Shown one piece after another: positions 7,383 through 16,737 of a stretch of 35,215 bases of DNA. The notes under the pieces are model-generated. The model did not search any database. It was not told the origin of the DNA and saw only the letters and a program-made list of their open reading frames with translations. How positions within the stretch are numbered: the stretch's first letter is position 1; every line of letters begins with the position of its first letter. A program made the position numbers and the translations under genes. Source of the stretch: Gallionella sp. (GTDB lineage Bacteria; Pseudomonadota; Gammaproteobacteria; Burkholderiales; Gallionellaceae); the NCBI GenBank assembly GCA_024641025.1, contig JAHEDW010000023.1, positions 1 to 35,215 of the forward strand, in the 5' to 3' direction.

Positions 7383-7583
7383 TGCCAAGTTTTACTCTCA
7401 CCGTGCTATGAGCCTGGTTTGTTTCCGAATAACGGTCGCTCGAAGCTGGGCGGTACATTTGTTCAACGAGAAATCGCATATGAATAAAGGACATATTGTG
7501 CCTGTTCAACAACGAGCAATACTGTTGATAGCTGATTGGACATGCAATATAGCACTTATGGGCAGGTTGCCGAATCCTTGAAA

Positions 7584-7739
7584 TTAGCTCCCGGCATCCT
7601 CATCAGAGGAAGACTTGGGAACATCTTCCTGGGATTGCTCGCCCTTCTGGGAAATCTTCCGTTGGCGCTTTTCTTCTTGCTTTTGCTTCTTCGCGATCTC
7701 TTTCTGGCGTTTCTCGTATGAATAGTTTGTTTTAGCCAT
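7584..7739 (-). CDS. Small highly charged protein (51 residues), function unknown
   Basis: An open frame starting MAKTNYSYEKRQKEIAKK at 7739, with an AAGGATC ribosome site 5-6 bases ahead. Residues 9-28 are almost entirely Lys, Arg, Glu and Gln, suggesting one long charged helix; the last third (QSQEDVPKSSSDEDAGS) is acidic and Ser-rich. I recall short conserved hypothetical proteins in proteobacteria beginning MAKTNYS(F/Y)EKRQ, so this is probably a real gene, but I know no function. It lies 48 bases after fabG on the same strand and before acpP, so it is probably transcribed with the fab genes. RNA or ribosome association would suit the charge but is speculation. Confidence 0.75.
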   Translation of the reverse strand: MAKTNYSYEKRQKEIAKKQKQEEKRQRKISQKGEQSQEDVPKSSSDEDAGS

Positions 7740-7787
7740 GTACGATCCTTTTTCTACTGCGTTGATTTAATTATGTAATAGGTCACA

Positions 7788-8531
7788 CTACTGCATATAC
7801 ATCCCACCATTTACGTGCAAAGTCACGCCGGTGATGTAAGTTGCGCCTGGGCCCGCCAGAAACGCCACGGCAGAGGCGATATCAGTAGGCAGACCAAGGC
7901 GTTTTAGCGGAACATGTTCAACCAGTTTGGCGCGCTGTTCTTCACTCAAGGCTTTGGTCATGTCGGTTTCAATAAAACCGGGTGCAATGCAGTTAACAGT
8001 GATGTTGCGACTACCAATCTCCTGGGCAAGGGATTTGGTAAATCCCATCATGCCTGCCTTGGACGCAGCGTAGTTGGATTGCCCTGGATTCCCCATGCTA
8101 CCAACTACCGAAGAGATGCTGATGATGCGCCCGCCCCTGGCCTTCATCATTGCACGCAGAACCGCTCGACTAAGGCGAAATACCGACTTGAGGTTGGTTG
8201 TCATCACATCGTCCCATTCTTCTTCGGTCATACGTGCCAGCAGATTGTCTCTGGTGATGCCGGCGTTATTCACCAAGATAGTGATTTCGCCGAACTGCTT
8301 TCGTAACTCTCCGAGCACATGCTCGGATTGTGCTGCATCATTGACGTCAAGTGCCATGCCTGCACCCTTGATGCCAGCAGCGTCAAGGTAGGAGCTGATC
8401 GCTTGCGCACCCTTCTCGCTGGTTGCGGTGCCGACCACCGTCGCTCCCAAACTCCCGAGTTCCAGTGCGATCGCCTGACCTATGCCGCGTGTCGCGCCGG
8501 TGACCAGCGCAATTTGTCCTTGCAGTGTCAT
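7788..8531 (-). CDS. fabG: 3-oxoacyl-[ACP] reductase
   Basis: A 247-residue short-chain dehydrogenase reducing beta-ketoacyl-ACP with NADPH. The Rossmann motif TGATRGIG sits near residues 11-18, followed by NNAG. The catalytic Ser-Tyr-Lys set is in ISSVVGS and YAASK (Tyr about 154, Lys about 158). Two in-frame ATGs are present. The one at 8531 is six bases from AGGGAG and gives MTLQGQIALVTG, which aligns with the E. coli start, so I prefer it over the ATG at 8537, which abuts the ribosome site. It follows fabD by 12 bases. Confidence 0.97.
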   Translation of the reverse strand: MTLQGQIALVTGATRGIGQAIALELGSLGATVVGTATSEKGAQAISSYLDAAGIKGAGMALDVNDAAQSEHVLGELRKQFGEITILVNNAGITRDNLLARMTEEEWDDVMTTNLKSVFRLSRAVLRAMMKARGGRIISISSVVGSMGNPGQSNYAASKAGMMGFTKSLAQEIGSRNITVNCIAPGFIETDMTKALSEEQRAKLVEHVPLKRLGLPTDIASAVAFLAGPGATYITGVTLHVNGGMYMQ

Positions 8532-8543
8532 ATCCATCTCCCT

Positions 8544-9476
8544 TTATGACAGCGCACCCAAGGCAAGCTTGAGTGCCTCGCCGTCGTTGATTGCCATAGC
8601 TTGCTGATCGGTTGCGATGCGCCTGTTCAATCCGGCAAGCACCTTCCCTGGGGCACATTCGACGTTGTGGGTGATGCCGATCTTGCCAAACTCACGCACG
8701 GTTTCTACCCAGCGCACCGGCGAAAAAAGCTGGCGCACTAAAGCATCCTTGATCAACTTGCCATCCGAATAACTGGCTACATCAGCATTATGCAATACAG
8801 GTATGGCAGGGGCTTTTATCGATACCTCATCAAGATATGTGCGCAACTGCTCCGCTGCACCTTTGAGCAGACTGCAATGCGAAGGCACGCTCATCGGAAG
8901 CATGATGGCTCGCTTTGCACCCTTGACTTTGGCCAAATCCATACCGCGTTCTACCGCAGCTCGATTGCCAGCGATCACGACCTGCCCAGGCGAATTAAAA
9001 TTCACCGCTTCCAGTACTTCGCCCTGTGCACCCTCAACACAAACCGCACGAATTGCATCATCATCCAGTCCGAGAATTGCTGCGATGCCACCGACACCCT
9101 CCGGTACTGCTTTTTGCATGCATTCTGCCCGAAATCTCACCAAGGGAAGCGCATCGGCAAACTTCATTGCATCCGCTGCAACCAAAGCGGTGTACTCACC
9201 TAAACTATGGCCGGCCATGACCGATGGCATAGCACCGTTTTGCGCCAGCCAGGCACGATAAACCGCCACACCGGCACATAGCATGACAGGTTGGGTATTA
9301 ACCGTTGCATTCAGGTCTGCATCGCTGCCTTCCGCAACCAGTTGCCATAGGTCCTGTTTCAATATGTCAGAGGCTTCGACAAAGGTCTCCCGTACTGATG
9401 GAAAGTCGGCGTAGCCGTTCATCATGCCGCGCGATTGGGAACCTTGGCCAGGAAATACGAAAGCGAATTTAGTCAT
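8544..9476 (-). CDS. fabD: Malonyl-CoA:ACP transacylase
   Basis: A 310-residue acyltransferase loading malonate onto ACP. FVFPGQGSQ at the N-terminus, the nucleophile Ser91 in AGHSLGEY and the catalytic His about 200 in VPSHCSLL are all present. The start at 9476 (MTKFAFVF) has GGGAGTA at proper spacing; an upstream in-frame start at 9497 would overlap fabH and is rejected. The ORF lies 14 bases behind fabH. Confidence 0.97.
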   Translation of the reverse strand: MTKFAFVFPGQGSQSRGMMNGYADFPSVRETFVEASDILKQDLWQLVAEGSDADLNATVNTQPVMLCAGVAVYRAWLAQNGAMPSVMAGHSLGEYTALVAADAMKFADALPLVRFRAECMQKAVPEGVGGIAAILGLDDDAIRAVCVEGAQGEVLEAVNFNSPGQVVIAGNRAAVERGMDLAKVKGAKRAIMLPMSVPSHCSLLKGAAEQLRTYLDEVSIKAPAIPVLHNADVASYSDGKLIKDALVRQLFSPVRWVETVREFGKIGITHNVECAPGKVLAGLNRRIATDQQAMAINDGEALKLALGALS

Positions 9477-9490
9477 GATTACTCCCGAAC

Positions 9491-10450
9491 CTACCACTTG
9501 ATTAAAACTGCACCCCAGGTAAAGCCGCCTCCGACCGCCTCTAGCAGGATATTCTGTCCAGGCTTGATACGCCCGTCGTGTACTGCTGTGTCCAGCGCAA
9601 GCGGTATTGAAGCAGCAGAAGTGTTGCCATGCTTTGCAACTGTGACGATCACTTTATCCATGCTCAGTCCCAGTTTCTTGGCGGTAGCCTCCATGATGCG
9701 AATATTGGCCTGATGCGGCACCAGCCAACTGATATCCGAACCAGTCAGGTTATTTTCCTCCAGCACTTCATCGACTACTTCGCTCAGAACCTTGACGGCA
9801 AACTTGAACACGGCCTGCCCATCCATTTTGATGAAAGGATCACCCTGTACTTCGCCGTTGCGGATATTTCCATCAGCTCTTAGCATGCCACGATGACTAC
9901 CATCTGCATGCAGTTTGCTTGCAACGATGCCCGGTGTATCGCTCGCTCGCAGAATTACTGCGCCGGCACCGTCCCCAAACAATACACAAGTGGTTCGATC
10001 TTTCCAATCCAGGATGCGAGACAAAACCTCAGCGCCAACCACCAGGGCAGTCTTGGCTTGCCCGCCCCGGATATACAGATCAGCAGTATTCATCGCATAT
10101 ACGAAACCTCCGCACACTGCCTGCATATCGAAAGCTGCACCACGGTTCTTGATACCGAGTTTATCCTGCAGGATGCATGCAGTACTTGGAAAGATCTGGT
10201 CCGGCGAAGTTGTCGCCACGACCACTAGGTCGATTTCGTCGGGATCGATGCCGGCTGCTGCAATCGCACGAAGACTGGCTTGCAAAGCAAGGTCACTGGT
10301 CATTTCCGTATCTGCTGCGATATGCCTTTCATGGATTCCGCTTCGCGATACGATCCAGTCATGAGAAGTGTCGACGATCTTTTCCAGATCGTAGTTGGTC
10401 AGGGTCTTGGCAGGCAGATAACTGCCAGTTCCGATGATCTTAGAATACAT
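9491..10450 (-). CDS. fabH: 3-oxoacyl-[ACP] synthase III
   Basis: A 319-residue initiating condensing enzyme joining acetyl-CoA to malonyl-ACP. The triad is Cys113 (QAVCGGF), His246 (VPHQANIR) and Asn276 (HGNTSAAS). The protein has the usual N-terminal GTGSYLPA and C-terminal GGGFTWGA. The ATG at 10450 overlaps the plsX stop by one base (TGATG), implying coupled translation of the two. Confidence 0.97.
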   Translation of the reverse strand: MYSKIIGTGSYLPAKTLTNYDLEKIVDTSHDWIVSRSGIHERHIAADTEMTSDLALQASLRAIAAAGIDPDEIDLVVVATTSPDQIFPSTACILQDKLGIKNRGAAFDMQAVCGGFVYAMNTADLYIRGGQAKTALVVGAEVLSRILDWKDRTTCVLFGDGAGAVILRASDTPGIVASKLHADGSHRGMLRADGNIRNGEVQGDPFIKMDGQAVFKFAVKVLSEVVDEVLEENNLTGSDISWLVPHQANIRIMEATAKKLGLSMDKVIVTVAKHGNTSAASIPLALDTAVHDGRIKPGQNILLEAVGGGFTWGAVLIKW

Positions 10451-11487
10451 CAGGCGACTCCTTGCTCTGTGTTTTTACGCTCGTGATGCCATTTCTCAAT
10501 ATGCTCGCTGATATGATGCAGCATGCCTTCGCGCGCCTCTTCTGCGGCCTTTTCGATAGCGCAACGGAATGAAAAGACGTCCGCCGAGCCGTGACTCTTT
10601 ACCACGATACCCTTGAGGCCAAGGAAACTCGCTCCATTGTAACGCCGGGGATCGACTCTGCGCTTGAATGCTTTCAGCACGGGCATCGCAACCAGGGCAG
10701 CAAGCTTGGTCATGGCATTGCGACTGAACTCCTCTCGCAAAAAGTCTCCCAGCATCTGCGCCAGTCCTTCTGTCGTTTTCAGCGCAACGTTCCCGACAAA
10801 TCCGTCACACACCACCACATCGGTGGTTCCTTTGAATATATCGTTGCCTTCGGTGTTGCCGTAGAAATTCAGGTCACTTGCACGTAGTAACTCTGCAGCT
10901 TGCTTTACAACTTCATTGCCTTTTATATCTTCACTGCCAATGTTCAACAGCCCTATCGTTGGATTGGGAATATGCTCAAGTGCTGTTACAAGTGTCGAAC
11001 CCATAAGCGCGAATTGCAACAAATGCTCAGCGCTGCAGTCAGTGTTGGCACCCAGGTCAAGCATACAGACCTGCCCTTTTTTTGTTGGCAGATAAGAGGC
11101 AATTGCCGGGCGATCTATACCAGGGATGGTTTTAAGCACATAACGTGCAGTCGCCATCAGTGCACCAGTGTTACCGGCGCTGACACAGGCAAGCGCTTCA
11201 CCGCTTTTGACCAAGTTGATACTTACGCGCATCGAGGAATCTTTCTTGCCGCGCAACGCAGATTGCGGCTGCTCGTCCATGCCCACCACTTCAGTAGCAG
11301 GGTGAATACGCAGGTGCACACTGGTTTGAACACCCAGGGCGCGCAATTCGGTCTCAATGGCATCTGGGATACCGACTAGAACGATGGTATCGTCCGGATT
11401 GAGCTTCAGATATTCAACTGCAGCTGGAATGGTGACCGTCGGACCGTGGTCGCCCCCCATTGCATCAATAGCTAATGTGACATCCAC
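10450..11487 (-). CDS. plsX: Phosphate acyltransferase PlsX
   Basis: A 345-residue enzyme making acyl-phosphate from acyl-ACP, the first step feeding PlsY in phospholipid synthesis. The N-terminal DAMGGDHGP is the family signature. Further blocks are [19 protein letters not shown] and [10 protein letters not shown]. The ATG at 11487 is preceded by GTAGGATC. Upstream, a strong terminator-like hairpin separates it from rpmF, so plsX may depend on read-through or a promoter I cannot place in the 80-base gap. Confidence 0.97.
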   Translation of the reverse strand: MDVTLAIDAMGGDHGPTVTIPAAVEYLKLNPDDTIVLVGIPDAIETELRALGVQTSVHLRIHPATEVVGMDEQPQSALRGKKDSSMRVSINLVKSGEALACVSAGNTGALMATARYVLKTIPGIDRPAIASYLPTKKGQVCMLDLGANTDCSAEHLLQFALMGSTLVTALEHIPNPTIGLLNIGSEDIKGNEVVKQAAELLRASDLNFYGNTEGNDIFKGTTDVVVCDGFVGNVALKTTEGLAQMLGDFLREEFSRNAMTKLAALVAMPVLKAFKRRVDPRRYNGASFLGLKGIVVKSHGSADVFSFRCAIEKAAEEAREGMLHHISEHIEKWHHERKNTEQGVA

Positions 11488-11520
11488 TTGGTGATCCTAC
11501 GTTTATGAAAATCGGAATGG

Positions 11521-11557
11521 AAATAAAAACGCAGCCGATCATCGAGATCGGCTGCGT
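11521..11557 (-). terminator. Intrinsic terminator between rpmF and plsX
   Basis: A perfect 12-bp stem (11529-11540 with 11546-11557, ACGCAGCCGATC) and 5-base loop, followed on the minus strand by TTTTTATTT. It lies 11 bases past the rpmF stop. It could end most yceD-rpmF transcripts and let only a fraction reach the fab genes. Confidence 0.8.
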
Positions 11558-11568
11558 CGAAAACAAAC

Positions 11569-11748
11569 TTATTCACCCTTTGACTTGACTACCTTCTTGC
11601 CACGGTAAAAACCGCTCGGACTGATATGATGGCGTAAATGTGTTTCACCGGTGGTTGGCTCAATCGCAATCGCTGAGCCGGTCAAAAAGTCGTGGGCACG
11701 ATGCATGCCACGCTTGGATGGGGATTTTTTATTCTGCTGTACTGCCAT
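11569..11748 (-). CDS. rpmF: 50S ribosomal protein L32
   Basis: A 59-residue basic protein of the large subunit. The start [20 protein letters not shown] is the L32 signature; the later [17 protein letters not shown] is also conserved. The cysteine pair found in some L32 proteins is absent, as in many proteobacteria. The ATG at 11748 has AGGAGCAGTG upstream. Longer in-frame readings from 11883 lie in yceD and are rejected. It follows yceD by 19 bases. Confidence 0.97.
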   Translation of the reverse strand: MAVQQNKKSPSKRGMHRAHDFLTGSAIAIEPTTGETHLRHHISPSGFYRGKKVVKSKGE

Positions 11749-11767
11749 GATCACTGCTCCTAAAAAA

Positions 11768-12289
11768 CTATTTCGATAAATTTCGTTTAAAATTCGCCAA
11801 TTCCGCAAAGGGCTGGCGCTTTTCCTGTTGCATGTTGTTGCTACCTGTCGCCTGACATGTTCCCTGTTCATGCCTTGGTGCAATAGGCAAGCTTAACAAC
11901 ATCTCATCTTCCAGCAAGTTCAGCACGTCCAGATTGACCTCTGCCAGGATGCTGTCGAATTCTTGCTGATGACCTGGTTGCCCGGCCAAACTTTCTTCCG
12001 CGTCCAAACCTGCCTGATCACGCAATATCAACCGCGTATCAAGCTGCACTGGATAATCCATGCCCTCCAGACAACGTTGACACGACAACTGGCAGTGCCC
12101 GGTCACGCTCAAGTCAAGGTAGTGATTTCCCTGATCATCGACGCCACCCTGTATCCGGTAAGCTAACTTACCCTGCTGATTTGCCAGCATGTCCTGTAAA
12201 CGCTGAAGTTCTGATACCGGAACTTCACCGCTTATTACCTGCCCATTTCTGGCAAAATCCAGGCTGTCGATGAAAGACCGTGCGTACAT
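11768..12289 (-). CDS. yceD: DUF177 family protein YceD (23S rRNA accumulation protein)
   Basis: A 173-residue member of the YceD/DUF177 family. E. coli YceD is reported to affect 23S rRNA levels, and the gene is nearly always upstream of rpmF, as here. Visible features are [12 protein letters not shown] near the N-terminus, the conserved [11 protein letters not shown] centre, and the acidic [15 protein letters not shown] block followed by [11 protein letters not shown] at the end. I choose the ATG at 12289 ([16 protein letters not shown]) because relatives start close to this phrase; an earlier start at 12370 would overlap the divergent maf gene by 26 bases. No clear ribosome site is visible. 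Confidence 0.85.
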   Translation of the reverse strand: MYARSFIDSLDFARNGQVISGEVPVSELQRLQDMLANQQGKLAYRIQGGVDDQGNHYLDLSVTGHCQLSCQRCLEGMDYPVQLDTRLILRDQAGLDAEESLAGQPGHQQEFDSILAEVNLDVLNLLEDEMLLSLPIAPRHEQGTCQATGSNNMQQEKRQPFAELANFKRNLSK

Positions 12290-12344
12290 GAGGCGCGCAT
12301 GATATATTTTTCGCTGCTCCCTGTCAAAAATCTCAAGGAATATC

Positions 12345-12917
12345 GTGCTTGTCCTCGCCTCCAGCTCCATTTACCGAAGTGAACTCCTGAAACGCCTCCA
12401 ACTCCCTTTCGAGACGATGGCTCCCAATATCGATGAAACACCTTTGCCAGGTGAATCCCCACGGGAAACTTCGGTACGCCTTGCTCAGCAAAAAGCCCAT
12501 GTCGTTGCAACCAAATATCCCGATGCGATGGTCATTGGGTCCGATCAGGTTGCATTTTTGGAAGGTCGGCAGATAGGCAAGCCATACACCCACGACAATG
12601 CCGTCATGCAACTACGCGCAATGCGTGGCAAGACCACCCACTTTTATACCGCTTTGGCGCTTCTGAATGGAAAGACCGGAAAAGTTCAGACTGGGGTTGC
12701 GGAAAACCATGTAACTATGCGTGACATCAGCGATGAAGAGATCGAAGGCTACCTGCTCAAGGAGCAGCCCTATCATTGCGCCGGAAGCGCAAAAACTGAA
12801 GGATTGGGCATTTCGCTGATCAGCAGGTTGACCGGAGATGACCCGAACGCACTGATCGGCTTGCCCCTGATCTTGCTAGTCGACATGTTGCGTCGCGAAA
12901 ACGTGCGTCTTTTCTAG
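12345..12917 (+). CDS. yceF: Maf-like nucleotide pyrophosphatase, YceF type
   Basis: A 190-residue house-cleaning pyrophosphatase. The N-terminal [13 protein letters not shown] and the catalytic region SDQVAFLEG(R)QIGKP place it in the YceF (7-methyl-GTP pyrophosphatase) branch rather than the dTTP/UTP-specific Maf branch. [13 protein letters not shown] and [11 protein letters not shown] complete the match. Translation starts at GTG 12345 with AAGGA five bases ahead. It is divergent from yceD with only 55 bases between the chosen starts, so control signals of the two must overlap. The next gene begins two bases after its stop. Confidence 0.93.
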   Translation: MLVLASSSIYRSELLKRLQLPFETMAPNIDETPLPGESPRETSVRLAQQKAHVVATKYPDAMVIGSDQVAFLEGRQIGKPYTHDNAVMQLRAMRGKTTHFYTALALLNGKTGKVQTGVAENHVTMRDISDEEIEGYLLKEQPYHCAGSAKTEGLGISLISRLTGDDPNALIGLPLILLVDMLRRENVRLF

Positions 12918-12919
12918 AG

Positions 12920-13633
12920 ATGTCGGGCACCCTCTACCTTATCCCCTGCACCTTGGGCGACACACCTGCAGAGCAGGTATTGCCGCAGCATGTCATCGAC
13001 CTAGCACGCAAGATGAAGAATTTCATCGTGGAGCAACCCAAGACCGCTCGGAAATTTCTTTCCTCGCTCAAGCCTGAACACCCGATCCAGTCCCTGCAAT
13101 TTTCCACACTCAACGAGCACACGGATCTTTCGGAATTAGCCAGTATGTTGGCCCCGCTGGCAGCAGGGGAAGATGTTGGCATCATTTCCGAGGCAGGTTG
13201 TCCAGGCATTGCCGATCCTGGCGCTGAACTGGTCTTGTTGGCTCACCGCAAGGGCTTCCGCGTTGTGCCTTTGGTCGGCCCTTCCTCTATCCTGCTTGCG
13301 CTGATGGCATCTGGCCTGAATGGACAGCGTTTCGCATTTCACGGCTATTTGCCGATAGCTGAGCCAGAAAGAAGCAAGGCGATAGCTGCTTTGGAATTAG
13401 AATCAGCGAAGCGAAATCAAACGCAACTGTTCATTGAAACGCCGTACCGCAATGATAAGCTGTTCAGTGCGTTGATTGCACTTTGCCGCCCTCAAACCCT
13501 GTTGTGCGTCGCAACCGACATATCATTGCCCACCGAGCAGATACTTACCAACTCAATCGCACAGTGGAAATCGCAGCCTTTCCCGTGTCTTAGCAAGCGC
13601 CCGAGCATGTTCCTGTTGCTAAGCACAAGTTAA
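12920..13633 (+). CDS. SAM-dependent methyltransferase, tetrapyrrole methylase fold, RsmI paralogue
   Basis: A 237-residue protein related to RsmI, which 2'-O-methylates 16S rRNA C1402. It has ISEAGCPGIADPG, matching the RsmI motif around SEAGTPxISDPG, and LVGPSSILLALMASGL and FIETPYRN in the expected order. The N-terminal glycine-rich turn differs: LYLIPCTLGDTP instead of RsmI's LYVVPTPIGN. It is also shorter than classical RsmI. These differences point to the paralogous family often found next to maf in betaproteobacteria; the substrate is unknown. It starts two bases after the yceF stop, so the pair is co-translated or coupled. Confidence 0.85.
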   Translation: MSGTLYLIPCTLGDTPAEQVLPQHVIDLARKMKNFIVEQPKTARKFLSSLKPEHPIQSLQFSTLNEHTDLSELASMLAPLAAGEDVGIISEAGCPGIADPGAELVLLAHRKGFRVVPLVGPSSILLALMASGLNGQRFAFHGYLPIAEPERSKAIAALELESAKRNQTQLFIETPYRNDKLFSALIALCRPQTLLCVATDISLPTEQILTNSIAQWKSQPFPCLSKRPSMFLLLSTS

Positions 13634-13702
13634 ATTAGTTGCCTAGAAACCCACTTTCTGATATTAAAGCAGACTTTCTTTTTATCCCGTTGGAGAAGTG
13701 CA

Positions 13703-14125
13703 ATGCCGGTACAGCCAGAGAAACCCGTCGCCCCATACAAACCCAAGAAGGGCGAGGCTTACATGAACCCCAAACAGCTCGATCACTTCCGCCAGATCAT
13801 GAATGACATCAAGGCTGGTCTGGGCAAGGACATTGATCGCACCGTGCATACCATGCAGGATGAGGCGACGGTGTTTGCAGACCCGAATGACCGCGCCACC
13901 CAAGAATCAGACATGGGCCTGGAATTACGCAACCGGGACCGCGAGCGGAAATTGATAAAAAAGATCAATGAGATGCTCGCCAAGATCGATAGTGGTGAGT
14001 ATGGCTTCTGCGAGAACTGTGGTGTCGAGATCGGCCTGAGCCGTCTTGAAGCAAGGCCAACAGCCACATTATGCATAGACTGCAAGACCCTCGATGAGAT
14101 TCGCGAAAGGCAAGTCGCCAAGTAA
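13703..14125 (+). CDS. dksA: RNA polymerase-binding transcription factor DksA
   Basis: A 140-residue secondary-channel factor that works with ppGpp on stable-RNA and amino-acid promoters. The coiled-coil tip DPNDRATQ keeps both acidic residues and the Ala of the E. coli DxxDxA tip. LELRNRDRERKLIKKI forms the second helix. The C4 zinc finger is FCENCGVEIG with LCIDCKTL, all four cysteines present. The start ATG at 13703 follows GGAGAAGT. The gene ends 19 bases before a shared terminator. Several promoters in this window have the GC-rich discriminator that DksA/ppGpp is known to act on. Confidence 0.97.
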   Translation: MPVQPEKPVAPYKPKKGEAYMNPKQLDHFRQIMNDIKAGLGKDIDRTVHTMQDEATVFADPNDRATQESDMGLELRNRDRERKLIKKINEMLAKIDSGEYGFCENCGVEIGLSRLEARPTATLCIDCKTLDEIRERQVAK

Positions 14126-14139
14126 TTGCCTTTGAAAAC

Positions 14140-14173
14140 AAAAAGCCCCGCCAAAATCTGGCGGGGCTTTTTT
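14140..14173. terminator. Bidirectional intrinsic terminator between dksA and pnp
   Basis: The 9-bp stem GCCCCGCCA (14145-14153) with TGGCGGGGC (14159-14167) has a T-run on its right and an A-run on its left. It can therefore stop dksA transcription rightward and pnp transcription leftward. The two genes converge on it. Confidence 0.93.
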
Positions 14174-14186
14174 CGATCAAGCAAAC

Positions 14187-16301
14187 CTATTCAGAGTGGG
14201 TAGCAGTTGCTTCCGGTGCCGGGAGCAGCACTTTCATGCTCAGCTTCATCCTGCCCTTGTCGTCAACTTCAAGCACCTTTACACGCACGATCTGGCCTTC
14301 CTTGAGATGGTCTGAGACGCTGCTGACGCGCTCGTGAGCAATCTGCGAGATATGCAACAGGCCGTCCTTGCCCGGCAGGACGTTCACCAAAGCACCGAAG
14401 TCGAGCAACTTGACCACCGGGCCTTCGTAGATCTTGCCGACTTCCACGTCAGCAACAATGTCCTCGATTCGCTTCTTAGCCAGATTGCCAGCTTCGCCGC
14501 TGACGCAGGAAATGGTGATATTGCCAGTATCATCGATATCGATGGTGGTACCGGTTTCCTCGGTCAAGGCGCGTATGACTGCACCACCCTTACCAATCAC
14601 ATCACGAATCTTGTCCGGATTGATCTTCATCTTGATCATGCGCGGCGCAAAGTCAGATACTTCAGTCCGCGCCTGCGGCATAGCTTGCTTCATCAAGCCG
14701 AGAATATGCATGCGACCTTCGCGTGCCTGTGTCAAAGCGGCTTGCATGATCTCACGGGTGATTCCGTTGATTTTGATATCCATCTGTAAAGCAGTGACCC
14801 CAGTCTCGGAACCTGCCACCTTGAAATCCATGTCACCGAGATGATCCTCGTCACCAAGGATATCGGTCAACACCGCAAACCGATTGCCTTCCTTGATCAG
14901 TCCCATAGCGATACCGGCAACATGGGCCTTGAGTGGCACACCAGCATCCATCAGCGACAAGCAACCGCCGCATACAGAAGCCATGGAACTGGAACCATTG
15001 GATTCAGTGATCTCCGATACCACGCGCATCGCATAGCCGAAATCCTCTTCGCTGGGTAATACCGCAACAAGCGCGCGCTTTGCCAGGCGACCGTGTCCGA
15101 TCTCGCGCCGCTTTGGCGTTCCGACACGACCTGTTTCGCCAGTGGAATAAGGAGGAAAATTGTAGTGCAGCATAAAACGGTCACTGTATTCCCCTTGCAG
15201 TGCATCGATCTTCTGAGAGTCTCGCATGCTGCCAAGAGTTGCAACCACGATGGCCTGAGTCTCTCCGCGAGTGAACAACGTAGAACCGTGAGCGCGTGGC
15301 AACACACCGTTGCGGATCGTGATTGGCCGAACAGTTCGGGTATCGCGACCATCGATGCGTGGTTCGCCACTCAGTATCTGACCACGCACGATCTTTGCTT
15401 CTAAAGCACTGAACAGGTCATTGACATGATTCTTCTGTCCAGGAGCAGACTCAGGTGTGATGACTGCTGCCATCACCTTGTCGCGTAATGCGTTCACAGC
15501 ATCAGTACGGGCCTGCTTGGAACGAATCGCATAGGCTTTTTGCAGGTCAGCTTCAGCCAGTTGCGCGATTTGCGCGATCAAGGCCTCATCTTTTGCAGGC
15601 GCAACCCAATCCCAGGCTGGTGCGCCGACAGCATCTGCCATCTCGTTAATGGCCTGGATGACTACCTGAAGCTGTTCATGGCCGTACATCACCGCACCTA
15701 ACATCACGTCTTCCGGCAACTGCTGTGCTTCTGATTCCACCATCAGCACGGCGCGCTCGGTACCGGCAACGACCAGGTCTAGCTGCGATGTATCGAGCTC
15801 TGTTGCGGTGGGGTTGAGCAGGTATTGTCCATTCGCATAGCCCACTCGCGCCGCAGCGATCGGGCCATCGAACGGAATGCCTGAGATCGCCAATGCGGCT
15901 GATGCACCTATCATTGCTGGAATATCCGAATCGATCTCGCTATCCGATGACATCACTGTCGCAACAATCTGTACCTCGTTGTAAAAACTCTCCGGGAACA
16001 ACGGGCGAAGCGGACGATCAATCAGTCGTGAAGTCAGTATTTCCTTCTCGCTCGGACGTCCTTCGCGCTTGAAAAAACCGCCGGGTATCTTGCCGCCAGC
16101 ATAAGTCCGCTCCTGATAATCGACAGTCAGCGGGAAAAAATCCTGTTCAGGTTTGGCATCCTTCCTGCCAACCACTGTGACCAACACCACGGTGTCATCC
16201 AAACTGACCATCACCGCACCGCTCGCCTGGCGTGCTATTTCACCTGTTTCCAATGTGAGTTGATGATTGCCGAATGCTACTGATTTCTTATAGTGACTCA
16301 A
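14187..16301 (-). CDS. pnp: Polyribonucleotide nucleotidyltransferase (PNPase)
   Basis: A 704-residue phosphorolytic 3'-5' exoribonuclease of the RNA degradosome. It has two RNase PH-like domains (the first from [14 protein letters not shown], the second from [20 protein letters not shown]), then a KH domain with GKGGAVIR and an S1 domain ([15 protein letters not shown], then [10 protein letters not shown]). I place the start at TTG 16301 ([11 protein letters not shown]), six bases from GAGAGG. This fits the family N-terminus (a short stretch before the [10 protein letters not shown] block); longer ATG starts upstream add 14 non-conserved residues. It lies downstream of rpsO, the standard pair, with a hairpin between. 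Confidence 0.96.
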   Translation of the reverse strand: MSHYKKSVAFGNHQLTLETGEIARQASGAVMVSLDDTVVLVTVVGRKDAKPEQDFFPLTVDYQERTYAGGKIPGGFFKREGRPSEKEILTSRLIDRPLRPLFPESFYNEVQIVATVMSSDSEIDSDIPAMIGASAALAISGIPFDGPIAAARVGYANGQYLLNPTATELDTSQLDLVVAGTERAVLMVESEAQQLPEDVMLGAVMYGHEQLQVVIQAINEMADAVGAPAWDWVAPAKDEALIAQIAQLAEADLQKAYAIRSKQARTDAVNALRDKVMAAVITPESAPGQKNHVNDLFSALEAKIVRGQILSGEPRIDGRDTRTVRPITIRNGVLPRAHGSTLFTRGETQAIVVATLGSMRDSQKIDALQGEYSDRFMLHYNFPPYSTGETGRVGTPKRREIGHGRLAKRALVAVLPSEEDFGYAMRVVSEITESNGSSSMASVCGGCLSLMDAGVPLKAHVAGIAMGLIKEGNRFAVLTDILGDEDHLGDMDFKVAGSETGVTALQMDIKINGITREIMQAALTQAREGRMHILGLMKQAMPQARTEVSDFAPRMIKMKINPDKIRDVIGKGGAVIRALTEETGTTIDIDDTGNITISCVSGEAGNLAKKRIEDIVADVEVGKIYEGPVVKLLDFGALVNVLPGKDGLLHISQIAHERVSSVSDHLKEGQIVRVKVLEVDDKGRMKLSMKVLLPAPEATATHSE

Positions 16302-16368
16302 GATATACCTCTCTATGATGGGCATGGCGCGACACCGCACCACGAAGAATTGAAAATATAAAACAACA

Positions 16369-16388
16369 CGGGTCGCCTATGCGACCCG
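16369..16388 (-). terminator. Hairpin between rpsO and pnp
   Basis: The 8-bp stem CGGGTCGC (16369-16376) with GCGACCCG (16381-16388) is followed on the minus strand by a T-rich stretch (GTTGTTTTATATTTTC). It may be a leaky terminator or a processing site. In E. coli the rpsO-pnp gap is cut by RNase III and RNase E, so a structured gap is expected. Confidence 0.6.
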
Positions 16389-16402
16389 CGGGATATGAAC
16401 TG

Positions 16403-16672
16403 TTACTTGCGAATTTCCAGACGCTGAATCAACGTGCGATAGCTTGCATCGTCCTTGCGCTTGAGGTAGTCGAGCAACTTGCGACGACGACTTACTAGGC
16501 GCAACAGTCCGCGACGTGAATGGTGGTCCTTGACGTTTTCCTTGAAATGCTCGGTCAAGTAAGTGATGCGTGCGGTGATCAAAGCCACCTGCACTTCTGG
16601 GGAACCAGTATCGCTCTTGGCGCGCTGAAAGTCGGTCACGATTTGCGCTTTTTGCGCGGCGGTAATTGCCAT
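16403..16672 (-). CDS. rpsO: 30S ribosomal protein S15
   Basis: An 89-residue primary 16S rRNA-binding protein. Conserved blocks are [33 protein letters not shown] and [10 protein letters not shown]. Length matches the family exactly. The ATG at 16672 follows TAGGAGAG. A promoter candidate lies about 30 bases upstream of the start. E. coli S15 represses its own mRNA; no obvious pseudoknot was worked out here. Confidence 0.98.
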   Translation of the reverse strand: MAITAAQKAQIVTDFQRAKSDTGSPEVQVALITARITYLTEHFKENVKDHHSRRGLLRLVSRRRKLLDYLKRKDDASYRTLIQRLEIRK

Positions 16673-16701
16673 TGGTATTACTCTCCTAAAAAAAGTGCAG
16701 C

Positions 16702-16731
16702 ATTCTACCTCTTATTAGGCCAATTGCTCAA
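16702..16731 (-). promoter_or_regulatory. Candidate rpsO promoter
   Basis: Minus strand: TTGAGC (16726-16731), an 18-base spacer, TAGAAT (16702-16707), then GCTGC. Position and sequence suit a sigma-70 promoter for rpsO-pnp, with a leader of roughly 25 bases. Confidence 0.6.
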
Positions 16732-16737
16732 GCCCAT

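Noticed and set aside
7375-7581. A 68-codon plus-strand frame upstream of acpP
   Set aside because: No ribosome site, no recognisable family, and it lies in the promoter gap of minus-strand genes.
7536-7721. A plus-strand frame encoding a very hydrophobic Leu/Phe-rich peptide
   Set aside because: It is the antisense of the Lys/Glu-rich small gene at 7584-7739; Lys/Glu codons read backwards give Phe/Leu, and no ribosome site is present.
9477-9497. Longer N-terminus for fabD
   Set aside because: It would overlap the fabH end; the ATG at 9476 has the proper ribosome site and matches the family start.
13783-14184. A 133-codon minus-strand frame opposite dksA
   Set aside because: It is an antisense shadow that reads through the shared terminator; dksA is unmistakable on the other strand.
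16302-16343. ATG starts giving pnp 8 or 14 extra residues
   Set aside because: TTG at 16301 has GAGAGG at good spacing and gives an N-terminus close to the conserved [10 protein letters not shown] block; the upstream residues look unrelated.
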